This document shows positions 1 to 7,362 of a stretch of 64,000 nt of DNA, one piece after another. The position numbers and the translations under genes were made by a program. Every line of letters begins with the position of its first letter. The first letter of the stretch is position 1. The stretch spans positions 124,001 through 188,000 of the forward strand of contig JAIUOW010000002.1 of NCBI GenBank assembly GCA_020161775.1, in the 5' to 3' direction. This DNA is from Pseudomonadota bacterium (GTDB lineage Bacteria; Pseudomonadota; Gammaproteobacteria; Burkholderiales; Burkholderiaceae_C). The notes under the pieces are model-generated. The model was not told where the DNA came from and made no database searches. It was given only the letters and a program-made list of their open reading frames with translations.

Positions 1-268
1 CGCCGGCCAGCGCAGCACGGTCTGGGTCAATGGTGAGCCCTATTACCGCTTTGACAATGCTGGCGAAACCCGCCGTGCGCTGCAGGCCAGGGGCCTGCTT
101 GCCGGACCCGGGCAACCCCCTGGCCTGCCCGGCCAGTTGGCGCTGAAACCCGGACAGACCCGCGACCCTGAAGCGGCCGAGCCTGTTGATCTGTTGCCGC
201 CCAATGCTTTTCGCAAGAGCGGCACTGGACGAGCGACCCCGGCGGTCGCGCAACCACCCGAGCGCTGA
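1..268 (+). CDS. C-terminal fragment of an unidentified protein (5' truncated)
   Basis: An open frame enters from the left edge (first full codon at base 2) and ends with TGA at 266-268, giving the last 88 residues. It begins with a short motif, VWVNGEPYYRF, like the 'bound/coded value' strands of small periplasmic pilus or secretion accessory proteins, followed by a Pro/Gly/Ala-rich tail that looks disordered. The next gene, a pseudopilin, starts 18 bases downstream, so both are probably in one transcript. A role in type IV pilus or type II secretion assembly is inferred from the neighbour only; I do not recognise the family from this fragment. Confidence 0.55.
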   Translation, partial: AGQRSTVWVNGEPYYRFDNAGETRRALQARGLLAGPGQPPGLPGQLALKPGQTRDPEAAEPVDLLPPNAFRKSGTGRATPAVAQPPER

Positions 269-286
269 GTTTCTGGAGTATTTGTC

Positions 287-1150
287 ATGCATGCAGCATC
301 ACGCTTGAATCGGCCGTTGACGCAAAGAGGTTTCAGCCTGATCGAGATATCAATTGTGCTGATCATTGCCGGCTTGGCACTTGGTGCCGGATTGGCGGCC
401 CTGGGGCCCCAAATCCAGATACGCAGGTATGCTGAAACGGAAAAGCAGCTACAGGAAGCGAGCGATCTGATCGTGGCTTTTGCGATGGTCAACCGCAGGT
501 TGCCCTGTCCGGCGACCGCAGCCAGCAATGGCCGTGAAAGCTTTTGCACCAACGCGACGGGCGCGTGCGGCGCGGAGGCATTTGTACCGCCCGTTGGGAC
601 GGCCGGCAGCGGCAGGGGGCGTTGCGCGGCCAATCCAAACACGGGGTTCCTGCCTGCGGCAACGCTCGGGTTGGGTGGGCAGCGCAATGACGGCTTGGCT
701 GTTGATTCGTGGACACAGCCTATTCGATATGTAGTTCCTGATCAACAGAACACGACGACCAACAATGCCGCGACCGCACTTGGCTGCGCGGGCGGCGCGT
801 CGACTTGCCGACCCTATACCCAAGTAGATGGGCTTCGCAACGCGTACTACGGTCCGGTGAGCACTCCGGGGAGTGATATTTTTGTCTGTGCAACTGCAGT
901 CGCAGGGGCGAATTGTGGAGCTGTGGCCCAAAGAGCCAACCCTGCCTTTGTTGTCTTTTCTTTTGGCGCCAACCGTAATGCAGCCCCGCCCGCAGTAGGT
1001 GCGGATGAAACCGAAAACACGGATGCTGATCGGGTCTACGCCTGGCGAGAGAGAGATGAGGCGCCGGCCAATGCTTTTGATGATCTGGTCGTCTGGCGAA
1101 CCATGGATCAACTTATCGCCAGAATGCAAGGCAACGGCGTATTGCCGTAG
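287..1150 (+). CDS. prepilin-type N-terminal methylation domain protein (pseudopilin-like)
   Basis: The protein has 287 residues. Its N-terminus carries a class III signal: a short basic leader, then the prepilin peptidase site G15|F16 with Glu at mature position 5 (RGFSLIEISIVL) and about 20 hydrophobic residues. The mature part has the RRLPCPA stretch common in large pseudopilin-like proteins, several paired cysteines (possible disulfides) and an FDDLVVW motif near the C-terminus. Such proteins are processed by PilD-type peptidase and assembled as minor pilins or type II secretion pseudopilins in the inner membrane and periplasm. The start has a GGAG ribosome site about 9 bases upstream. 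A two-component pair follows directly, then a second pseudopilin. Which pilus or secretion machine it serves cannot be told from the window. Confidence 0.85.
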   Translation: MHAASRLNRPLTQRGFSLIEISIVLIIAGLALGAGLAALGPQIQIRRYAETEKQLQEASDLIVAFAMVNRRLPCPATAASNGRESFCTNATGACGAEAFVPPVGTAGSGRGRCAANPNTGFLPAATLGLGGQRNDGLAVDSWTQPIRYVVPDQQNTTTNNAATALGCAGGASTCRPYTQVDGLRNAYYGPVSTPGSDIFVCATAVAGANCGAVAQRANPAFVVFSFGANRNAAPPAVGADETENTDADRVYAWRERDEAPANAFDDLVVWRTMDQLIARMQGNGVLP

Positions 1151-1165
1151 GCCGAGATTTTGCGC

Positions 1166-1780
1166 ATGTCAGCCCGTGAAGCGATTCTGGTCGTCGAGGA
1201 CGATCCGGCGTTGAAAGACACTTGGGTCGCCGTCTTCGAACAACACGGGTATTGCGTTGTTGCCGCAGGCGATGCAGTTGAGGCGCTTGCTCTGGCCCGC
1301 ACCGACCCCCGCCCCAGCCTCGCCCTGCTCGACCTCGGCCTCCCCCCCCGTCCCGGCGACCCGACTGTTGGCCTGGAACTGCTGCAGCAACTGCTGCTGG
1401 AGCTGCCCAACCTCAAGGTGGTGGTGTTGACCGGGCAGGACGAACCCGCCGTGTGCTGGCGGGCCATCGGCCTGGGGGCGTTTGACTTTCTGGTCAAGCC
1501 TGCCAGCCGCGCCCAGGTGATTGGGGCGCTCCAGCGGGCCTGCATGTTTCTCGAATCCGAGCGCCAGCTCGCCCTCAGCGGGCAAGCCCGCATCACCGTA
1601 ACCGGGCCGGTGGCCGAGGGGGTGCGTGAGTTTGGCGATGCGGCGCAGGAACGGTTGGTGCGTAGCGTGATGGCCGACGCCAATTACAACGTGGCGCAAG
1701 CCGCGCGCCAGCTGGGGCTGTCGCGCGAGCATATGTACTACTTCATCCGCAAATTCGGCATTGAAAGGCAAGCGCCTTGA
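1166..1780 (+). CDS. response regulator, receiver domain plus Fis-type HTH
   Basis: The protein has 204 residues from the ATG at 1166; a TTG six bases upstream is also in frame. The receiver domain shows the acidic pair E11/D12-D13, the phospho-acceptor D56 (LLDLGLP), T89 (VLTG) and K111 (LVKPAS). After a linker, residues about 165-200 form a Fis-like helix-turn-helix (NYNVAQAARQLGLSREHMY). There is no sigma54 AAA+ domain, so it resembles short regulators of the PrrA/ActR/RegA type in architecture rather than PilR. Its stop overlaps the start of the kinase gene (TGATG), so the two are probably translationally coupled and form a cognate pair. Its targets may be the flanking pseudopilin genes; that is inference from position. 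Confidence 0.85.
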   Translation: MSAREAILVVEDDPALKDTWVAVFEQHGYCVVAAGDAVEALALARTDPRPSLALLDLGLPPRPGDPTVGLELLQQLLLELPNLKVVVLTGQDEPAVCWRAIGLGAFDFLVKPASRAQVIGALQRACMFLESERQLALSGQARITVTGPVAEGVREFGDAAQERLVRSVMADANYNVAQAARQLGLSREHMYYFIRKFGIERQAP

Positions 1781-2904
1781 TGTGGCTCCACGAGGCCGCC
1801 GGGATTCTGGTGGCAGCTGGCCTGAGCCTGGGCTTTGCGCTGCTGTGGCTGCGCAACGGCATGCGTCGGCGCCGCCATGTGCTGGACGAGCTCCTGGCCC
1901 TGCGCAAGGTGCTGGAGCAAGACCCCCTGGCGGGCCTGGCGCAATCCGGCGCGCTCGTCCTGCGCCTGGGTCTGCGCGGCATGCGCTGGCAGGGCCATTG
2001 GTATGGTGCGCCGGTGCAGGGCGCCGTCGGCGATGGTGCACCCGGCGCGGCCGGTGCGCTGACCCACGACTTTGCGCAGCCGGATGTGCAGCTGAACCTG
2101 CGCGTCAGCTTGCGTGGCCTGCGCGGCGAGGCCAGATTGTTTGCCGAGCAGTCCGCGCAGATGCTGTTTGCCATTTTTGAAGGCGCACTGGCCGCGCGGG
2201 AGCTGGCGCTGGTCAGCGCCATGGCGCAGCGTGCCCGGGTGGCAGTGTTTGTGCAGCACGACATGCGCAACCTGGCCCAGTGGGTGGCGCTGGTGGCCGA
2301 TGACATGGACCAGGCCCAGACCCCCGCAGAAATCGTGCGCAGCGTGCAACGCCTGCGCGAGGGCGCCAGCCTGGCGCGGGACCGGGCGCAGCGGATTTCG
2401 GCGGCCCTGCTGCGCCCCGATGCCGGCACCGGCCAGGCGGAGCGCTGGCAGCCTCTGGATGTGCTGGAGGACCTGACGCAGGCTGCCGCCATGCATCAGG
2501 TCACATTGCAGATAGAGCCTGGGCCCGACAACGGACTCAAGCTGGACTGGAGTGCGCCGGCATGGGCAGCGGTGCTCGACAACGTGCTGGGCAACGCGTC
2601 ACGGCTGTCGCGCGAACGTGTCGGGTCGCCCCGCTGCAAAGTCCGCATCGCCCGCGTGGGGCAAACCGTGGAAATCACGTTTGAAACGCCGGACCTGCCC
2701 CTGGAAGTGCCGTTGCCCCGGCTGTTTGAGCCTTGGGTGGGCGCCAGCCCCGGCGGCTCGGGCCTGGGCTTGTACCAGGCCCGCCGGGTCGTGTTGGCTG
2801 CGGGGGGTGATTTGCGTGCGCAGATTTGCGGGGACGGCTTGGGCGTGACTTTGTCCGTGCCGTGTAAAAATTCCTTACTTACAAATTGTGACAATCGGTC
2901 TTAA
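1780..2904 (+). CDS. membrane sensor histidine kinase, cognate of the preceding regulator
   Basis: The protein has 374 residues from the ATG that overlaps the regulator stop. One N-terminal membrane segment (about residues 6-24) is followed by a basic stretch and a roughly 100-residue cytoplasmic region. The phospho-acceptor is probably H160 in VQHDMRNL, with the N-box DNVLGNA later and a clear G2 box GGSGLGLYQAR near the end. The G1 box (normally DxGxG) is not recognisable: the matching stretch reads FETPDLPLEVP. The ATPase lid may therefore be divergent. No periplasmic sensor domain is visible, so the signal is probably internal or comes from a partner. Kinase assignment is firm; activity is less certain because of the missing G1 motif. 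Confidence 0.82.
   Translation: MWLHEAAGILVAAGLSLGFALLWLRNGMRRRRHVLDELLALRKVLEQDPLAGLAQSGALVLRLGLRGMRWQGHWYGAPVQGAVGDGAPGAAGALTHDFAQPDVQLNLRVSLRGLRGEARLFAEQSAQMLFAIFEGALAARELALVSAMAQRARVAVFVQHDMRNLAQWVALVADDMDQAQTPAEIVRSVQRLREGASLARDRAQRISAALLRPDAGTGQAERWQPLDVLEDLTQAAAMHQVTLQIEPGPDNGLKLDWSAPAWAAVLDNVLGNASRLSRERVGSPRCKVRIARVGQTVEITFETPDLPLEVPLPRLFEPWVGASPGGSGLGLYQARRVVLAAGGDLRAQICGDGLGVTLSVPCKNSLLTNCDNRS
2885..2895. promoter_or_regulatory. short perfect palindrome upstream of the second pseudopilin gene
   Basis: ATTGT-G-ACAAT is a perfect 5-1-5 inverted repeat in a locally AT-rich patch that covers the last codons of the kinase gene, about 60 bases before the next start codon. It could be an operator, perhaps for the Fis-type regulator encoded just upstream. 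No convincing -35/-10 pair was found, so this is only a candidate. Confidence 0.2.
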
Positions 2905-2955
2905 AGTGCAATGACTCGCAATCGCGAGGCAAATTTGTCGTTCTAGGAGCTGTAT

Positions 2956-3639
2956 ATGAAGACACATGGTTTTTCTCGCCGTACCCGTCAGTCGGGTTTC
3001 ACACTGGTTGAAATCGCAATCGTGCTGGTCATTGTGGGCCTGCTGCTGGCAGGTGTACTGAAGGGCCAGGAACTGATTGAAAGCAGCCGCACGCGCGCTG
3101 CTGCTGCCGAGCTGAACAGCATTTCCGCTGCCAACAATGCGTACGTTGACCGCTTCCGCCGGGCCCCTGGTGATGACGGGCCCCTGGCAACCCTTACCGG
3201 CCGTGGTGGCCCATGGGCGAACGTCACGGTGGGCGGCAACGCAGACGGTATTCTGGTGTCGGCTGGTGCCGCCGTGTTCGTGCCGGCTGCCGAATCGCTG
3301 GCATTCTGGCAATCGCTCAAGGCCGCTGGTTTCATCACCGGCAACCCGGCTGATATTGGTGCCGCCGCTGCGCCGCGCAATGCCTTTGGTGGCTTGCTGG
3401 GTGTCATCGGTGCCGGTGCTGCCGTCACGGGCGCCAACGGGGCATCTGTCTGCCTGTCCCAGGTGCCTGGCAAGGCAGCCCGTTCGCTGGATGCCCAACT
3501 GGACGACGGCATTACCGATTCGGGTGCCGTGCGCGCAACGCTGGCTGTGGCCGGTGCCAACACCGCGCCTGGCGCTGCTGTGGCGGCTGCGACCGGTTAT
3601 GTTGACTCTGCCGTTTACACGGTTTGCCGAACCCTGTAA
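2956..3639 (+). CDS. prepilin-type protein (pseudopilin-like)
   Basis: The protein has 227 residues. The leader MKTHGFSRRTRQSG ends at the prepilin peptidase site G14|F15, with Glu at mature position 5 (FTLVEIAIVLVIVGLLL). The remainder is Ala/Gly-rich, starting with the amphipathic helix typical of pilins (KGQELIESSRTRAAAAELNSI) and holding a cysteine pair near the C-terminal half (C150-region and VCRTL at the end) that may form a disulfide. A good ribosome site (AGGAG) lies about 8 bases before the ATG. It is separated from the kinase gene by 51 bases and is followed by a strong hairpin, so it may be the last gene of the cluster. It is likely a pilin or pseudopilin; which class is not clear. 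Confidence 0.85.
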   Translation: MKTHGFSRRTRQSGFTLVEIAIVLVIVGLLLAGVLKGQELIESSRTRAAAAELNSISAANNAYVDRFRRAPGDDGPLATLTGRGGPWANVTVGGNADGILVSAGAAVFVPAAESLAFWQSLKAAGFITGNPADIGAAAAPRNAFGGLLGVIGAGAAVTGANGASVCLSQVPGKAARSLDAQLDDGITDSGAVRATLAVAGANTAPGAAVAAATGYVDSAVYTVCRTL

Positions 3640-3659
3640 CCCGGTTCGCAACAACATTC

Positions 3660-3679
3660 AAGGGGCCTTCGGGCCCCTT
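3660..3679. terminator. UUCG-tetraloop hairpin between convergent genes
   Basis: AAGGGGCC and GGCCCCTT form a perfect 8-bp stem closed by the very stable TTCG tetraloop, followed by one more T and GTC. It lies between the stop of the + strand pseudopilin and the stop of the - strand NTF2-like gene, so it can end transcription from both sides. Confidence 0.75.
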
Positions 3680-3696
3680 TGTCATTTCCGCGCTGT

Positions 3697-4125
3697 TCAG
3701 CTGTTGGCCCGCCGCTTGAGCCAGCGCATCAGGCCGCCCACGACGGGCAGCTTCTCATACAGTTCCTCGGCCGCGTCCCAGTAGTCGCGGTGCGACCGTA
3801 TGCGCCCGTCCGGCGACAGCAGCAGGTGCGAACCGCCATGGACAACTTGCTCCACCTCTTTGTGGAAATTCCTGAACGCAAAGCGGAATTCCCACACCAG
3901 AAAGCACTGGTCGCCATCCACCAGGCGGCTGGTGATCACAAAGCGCGGCGCTTGCAGCGCGTCGAACATGTGGCGGAAGATGCCTTCAATGGCCGGCACG
4001 CCGCGCACTTCATTGAACGGGTCCTTGAAGTACGCGTCGGGTGTGTAGAAGTCACTCAGGCGTGCGAGGTCCAGGGGCCCCAGGGCCGCAAAGAAGCCCT
4101 CGATGCGTGCAACAGCGTCTTTCAT
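3697..4125 (-). CDS. nuclear transport factor 2 (SnoaL-like) family protein
   Basis: The protein has 142 residues, the size of a single NTF2/SnoaL cone-shaped fold. Typical features are the N-terminal helix with 'FFAAL', the DFYTPDAYFKDPFNEVRG segment, and the HRDYWDAAEELYEKLP segment near the C-terminus. Such domains bind small hydrophobic ligands or act as isomerases or hydrolases; no specific reaction can be assigned. It is the last gene of the minus-strand operon, 15 bases after the SDR gene, and homologues accompany the same SDR/CFA/FAD gene set in other proteobacteria, which suggests work on a lipid or terpenoid-like product. Confidence 0.8.
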   Translation of the reverse strand: MKDAVARIEGFFAALGPLDLARLSDFYTPDAYFKDPFNEVRGVPAIEGIFRHMFDALQAPRFVITSRLVDGDQCFLVWEFRFAFRNFHKEVEQVVHGGSHLLLSPDGRIRSHRDYWDAAEELYEKLPVVGGLMRWLKRRANS

Positions 4126-4140
4126 TCGTGGTTTATAGCC

Positions 4141-4986
4141 CTACAGGCCAGTGAAGCGGCGGATGACGGTGAAGTAAAGGCGGTTGGGCAGCAACTGCAG
4201 GGTTTTCATCCAGCGCGTGAACCGCCTGGGGAAATGGATTTCAAACCGCCCGCGTTGCCAGCCCGCCAGGATCTCGCGTGCGGCCTGGCCGGGTGTGATG
4301 AGCGCGGGCATGCGGAATTCGTTCTGCGCGGTCAGCGGTGTTTCCACAAAGCCGGGGTTGACCAGGCTCACGCCGATACCGCTGTCACGCAGGTCCACAT
4401 AAAGCGTCTCGCCCAGGTTGATCAGCGCGGCCTTGGTCGGGCCGTAGGCCAGGCTGTTGGGCAGGCCGCGGTAGCCCGCTACGCTGCTGACCAGGCTGAT
4501 ATGGCCACTGCGCCGCGCCAGGAAATGGGGCAGCACGGCGTCCAGCACATGCAGCGCGCCGACGTAGTTGACCTGCTCGTGCCGCAGCATTTCATCCAGG
4601 TCGAACTCGGTGGCGCGCAGCGCGCGGTAGTAGCCGGCGCAGTACATCACGCAATCCAGCGGGCCCTGGGCCAGGATGGTTTGCGCCGCCGCGCGCACCG
4701 CTTCGCGGTCGCACGCGTCCACCGGCAGTGCGACGGCGCCCGGGTGCTCCGTTACGAAGCTCTCCAGCGCCCGCAGGCTGCGCGCGGAGATGTACACGCG
4801 CGCGCCCTGCGCATGCAAGGCGGCTGCGGTGGCGCGTCCGATACCCGTGGAGGCGCCCACCAGCCATACGCTGCGCCCGCGCCATTGGGCCTGCGGCGGG
4901 TTCAGGGGTGAAAACCAGCCGCGCCGCGCAGGGGTACGCGTTGGCGCGCTGGCAATGTCGGGCGGGCTGAAGCCGGTCTTGATCAT
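4141..4986 (-). CDS. SDR family NAD(P)-dependent oxidoreductase
   Basis: The protein has 281 residues with the classical short-chain dehydrogenase layout: cofactor motif GASTGIG at 44-50, catalytic-tetrad candidates N140, S168, Y181 and K185 (YGPTK), and the substrate-loop motif NPGFVETPL. The first 35 residues precede the Rossmann fold and are unusual in length. R68-R71 after strand beta-2 (SARSLR) suggests NADP(H) preference. It reduces or oxidises a hydroxyl/keto group on an unknown substrate. Its start overlaps the stop of the DUF3833 gene by four bases, so translation is coupled within the operon. Confidence 0.88.
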   Translation of the reverse strand: MIKTGFSPPDIASAPTRTPARRGWFSPLNPPQAQWRGRSVWLVGASTGIGRATAAALHAQGARVYISARSLRALESFVTEHPGAVALPVDACDREAVRAAAQTILAQGPLDCVMYCAGYYRALRATEFDLDEMLRHEQVNYVGALHVLDAVLPHFLARRSGHISLVSSVAGYRGLPNSLAYGPTKAALINLGETLYVDLRDSGIGVSLVNPGFVETPLTAQNEFRMPALITPGQAAREILAGWQRGRFEIHFPRRFTRWMKTLQLLPNRLYFTVIRRFTGL

Positions 4987-5516
4987 CGTTTCGTGAAGGA
5001 CAGCGTCACTTCCCCCAGATGAATGCCGAACTTGCTCATCACGGCCTTGTTGAGCATGACCTTGTCGTCCATCAGGTACATCCAGTCGTCAAACTGGACA
5101 TTCACGGTGCGCCCGTCCACCGGCAAGGCAAGGGTGTAGCGCCAGTTGAAGGCATTGCCGCGTTCCTGGCCGGTGGCCTCGCCCACCACGTCGTCGGCGC
5201 GGCCGGTGTAGCGGCCACCGGGGAGCTTTTTCAGCCGCCAGATGCGGCGCTGTTTGGTGCCGTCCGAGTAGGTGAAGTCCTCGTCCAGCACGCCGTCGTC
5301 GCCCTGCCAGCGGCAGTCCATGACCACGGTGAAGCGGCGCACCACCTTGCCGCCGCGGTCGGTGAACACCCCCCAGGCGTCCAGCATGCCGTTGAAGTAG
5401 CGACGCAGGTCCAGCACCGGCTTTTCGGCCGCGTAGTCGTCCACCGTGGGGCTGGCACAGCCGGTCAGGGCGATGGCGGCGGCCGGCGTAGCCGCCAGCA
5501 GAAGGCGTCGTTTCAT
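4983..5516 (-). CDS. DUF3833 family lipoprotein
   Basis: The protein has 177 residues. The signal peptide MKRRLLLAATPAAAIALTGC ends in a lipobox (LTGC) and D at later positions does not block outer-membrane sorting. The body is a beta-rich domain of the DUF3833 family, with the characteristic stretch FNGMLDAWGVFTDRGG and a second conserved WMYLMDDKVMLNKA. Members are found with CFA, DUF1365 and SDR genes in light or singlet-oxygen regulons; their biochemical role is unknown, perhaps lipid transfer or binding. Four-base overlaps on both sides (with the MFS and SDR genes) tie it to the operon. Confidence 0.85.
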   Translation of the reverse strand: MKRRLLLAATPAAAIALTGCASPTVDDYAAEKPVLDLRRYFNGMLDAWGVFTDRGGKVVRRFTVVMDCRWQGDDGVLDEDFTYSDGTKQRRIWRLKKLPGGRYTGRADDVVGEATGQERGNAFNWRYTLALPVDGRTVNVQFDDWMYLMDDKVMLNKAVMSKFGIHLGEVTLSFTKR

Positions 5517-6769
5517 GTGGGTGTCCCGCGTCGGATGATGGTGAAGTACAGGGTCAGTGCGGCGCCCAGCTTGAGCACACAGGGCAGCAGGCAGTACGCC
5601 ACCACCAGCGCCTGCAGGCCTTCAGCGCTGCGCGTGCCGGGGGCATAGCCAAACAGGCCCAGCAGCGGCAGGGCCAGGCCGGCTGCCAGCGCCAGGTTGA
5701 GCTTGGTGGCGAAGTTCCACCAGCCAAAGTACGCGCCCTCGGCCTGGCCGCGGTCGCCCGCATGGGCAATCACGCCGGCCAGCATGGCGCCGGGCAGGGC
5801 CAGGTCGGTGCCCAGCGCCACGCCTGACAGCGCGCACACCACCAGGAAGGCAGCAGTGTCGCCCGCGCCCAGCTGCGTGGCCCAGACAAACACCGACATG
5901 GCCAGCACCATGCCGGCCAGCCAGCAGCGGGCCAGGCCGAAGCGTTGCACGCCCATGAGCCACAGCGGGATGGACAGCGCCGCGCACAGGAAATAGCTGG
6001 CCAGGAAGGCAGGCTCCAGCTGCGCGGGTGCCTGCAGCCGGTCCTGGATGAAAAACAGCACCAGCGTCGCGGGCACCGCGCTGGCAATGCCGTTGAGCAT
6101 GAACACGCCCAGCAGGCGGCGAAAGGCCGGCCGCGCAAACGGCAGCCAGATGTTGGTGGCCGTCGCGCCGGCACGCGCAACTGGCGCGCGCGCGCGGGAC
6201 CAGGCCAGCCAGCCGCCAGCCAGCAACAGCGCAAACGCCACGGCGGTCACCTCCAGGCCGGCAACCGTAGGCAGCACGGACGCCGCCAGCACCCCCACCA
6301 GACCCAGGCCTTCGCGCCAGGACACGATGCGGCTGCGCAGCGCCGCGTCGCCGCCCAGCATGGCGCCCCAGGACTGGTGGGCCACGCTCAGCGCGCTGTA
6401 GGCCGCGTAGGTCAGTACCAGCATCGCCGTGGCCCAAGGCACCAGTGTGTCGGGTGCGCGCGTGGGCGGGAAAAACAGCAGTGCAAACCCTGCGGCCAGC
6501 ACCAGTGCCGCGATGGCGCCAAACATCAACACGGCACGGATGGAGCGCGCAAACAGCCGGTCGGTGGCGCGGCCGATCAGCGGATCAATGAAGGCGTCAA
6601 ACAGCCGCGCGCCCAGCAGGACGGCCCCCAGCGTGGCCAGTGGCACGCCAAATTCACGCGCATAGTGGTTGGGCAGCACCACATACAACGGCAGCGCCAC
6701 AAAAGCCAAGGGCAGGCCCAGCAGGCCATAGGCCAGGCCGTCGCGCCAGGAAAAGGCGGCCAGTGTCAC
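5513..6769 (-). CDS. MFS transporter, GPH/MFS_2 sugar-cation symporter-like
   Basis: The protein has 418 residues and about 12 hydrophobic helices. The motif RLFDAFIDPLIGRATDR in the first cytoplasmic loop matches the glycoside-pentoside-hexuronide/MFS_2 branch (DxxxDPxxG), which also includes lysophospholipid transporters. In this operon context a lipid or lipid-like substrate is more likely than a sugar, but that is inference. Its start overlaps the stop of the chalcone-isomerase-like gene and its stop overlaps the DUF3833 start, each by four bases. Confidence 0.87.
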   Translation of the reverse strand: MTLAAFSWRDGLAYGLLGLPLAFVALPLYVVLPNHYAREFGVPLATLGAVLLGARLFDAFIDPLIGRATDRLFARSIRAVLMFGAIAALVLAAGFALLFFPPTRAPDTLVPWATAMLVLTYAAYSALSVAHQSWGAMLGGDAALRSRIVSWREGLGLVGVLAASVLPTVAGLEVTAVAFALLLAGGWLAWSRARAPVARAGATATNIWLPFARPAFRRLLGVFMLNGIASAVPATLVLFFIQDRLQAPAQLEPAFLASYFLCAALSIPLWLMGVQRFGLARCWLAGMVLAMSVFVWATQLGAGDTAAFLVVCALSGVALGTDLALPGAMLAGVIAHAGDRGQAEGAYFGWWNFATKLNLALAAGLALPLLGLFGYAPGTRSAEGLQALVVAYCLLPCVLKLGAALTLYFTIIRRGTPT

Positions 6770-7362
6770 TGCGTGGCCCCTGCCAGCAGCTGTTCGCGCA
6801 TCGCGGGCTCGGACGTGCGCGGCGACAGCCAGATGCCCATGAACACACGCGCAAAGTCCGGGTCGCGGACTTCGCCGACGGGCTGGCCGTTGTAGAAAAA
6901 GCTCGCACCCGCTCCCGGGCGGTACAGGCCCGTGATGCGGTCGCCCTTTTTCACGTCCGGGAACAGCCGGGTCATCTCGGCCAGCCAGCGGCTGCCCTGT
7001 GCGGCGCTGAAGGCTTCAACGCGCTGCATCTCCTTCAGCGAGCGCCGGGCAATGTCGTCGCCGTCAAAGTCACGCAGATACGCCAGCTCCAGCGCGAACG
7101 CGTGCGAGGCGTAGCTGTCGCGCGAAAAGCCCTCGGCTGTCCACAGCCGCGCGTCATACACCTGGAAGCCGAACACGCTCAGGCGTGCCGAGCCGGTGAG
7201 CTTGGCCGAAGCCAGCGCCGCGGGCTGGGCATGGGTGCCCCCGGCCGCCAGCAGCCCGGCGGCCAGCGCAAGGGCGCTCAGCGCTTTTGCAGCGTGTACT
7301 GCACCACGTCGATATTGGCCATCGCGAAGGCCGCTTCGCAGTAGGCGAGGTAGAACTCCCAT
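6766..7362 (-). CDS. chalcone isomerase-like family protein, exported
   Basis: The frame gives 198 residues from an ATG at 7362 that lies inside the 3' end of the cfa-like gene (85-base overlap). Residues about 27-45 (ALSALALAAGLLAAGGTHAQ) look like a cleavable signal peptide with an unusually long n-region, so the true start is uncertain; no in-frame ATG, GTG or TTG lies closer. The mature domain has the bacterial chalcone-isomerase-like pattern (SVFGFQVYDARLW, FALELAYLRDF, MGIWLSP). In bacteria such proteins do not act in flavonoid synthesis and are thought to bind or modify fatty acids. It belongs to the lipid operon through overlaps at both ends. Confidence 0.82.
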   Translation of the reverse strand: MGVLPRLLRSGLRDGQYRRGAVHAAKALSALALAAGLLAAGGTHAQPAALASAKLTGSARLSVFGFQVYDARLWTAEGFSRDSYASHAFALELAYLRDFDGDDIARRSLKEMQRVEAFSAAQGSRWLAEMTRLFPDVKKGDRITGLYRPGAGASFFYNGQPVGEVRDPDFARVFMGIWLSPRTSEPAMREQLLAGATQ

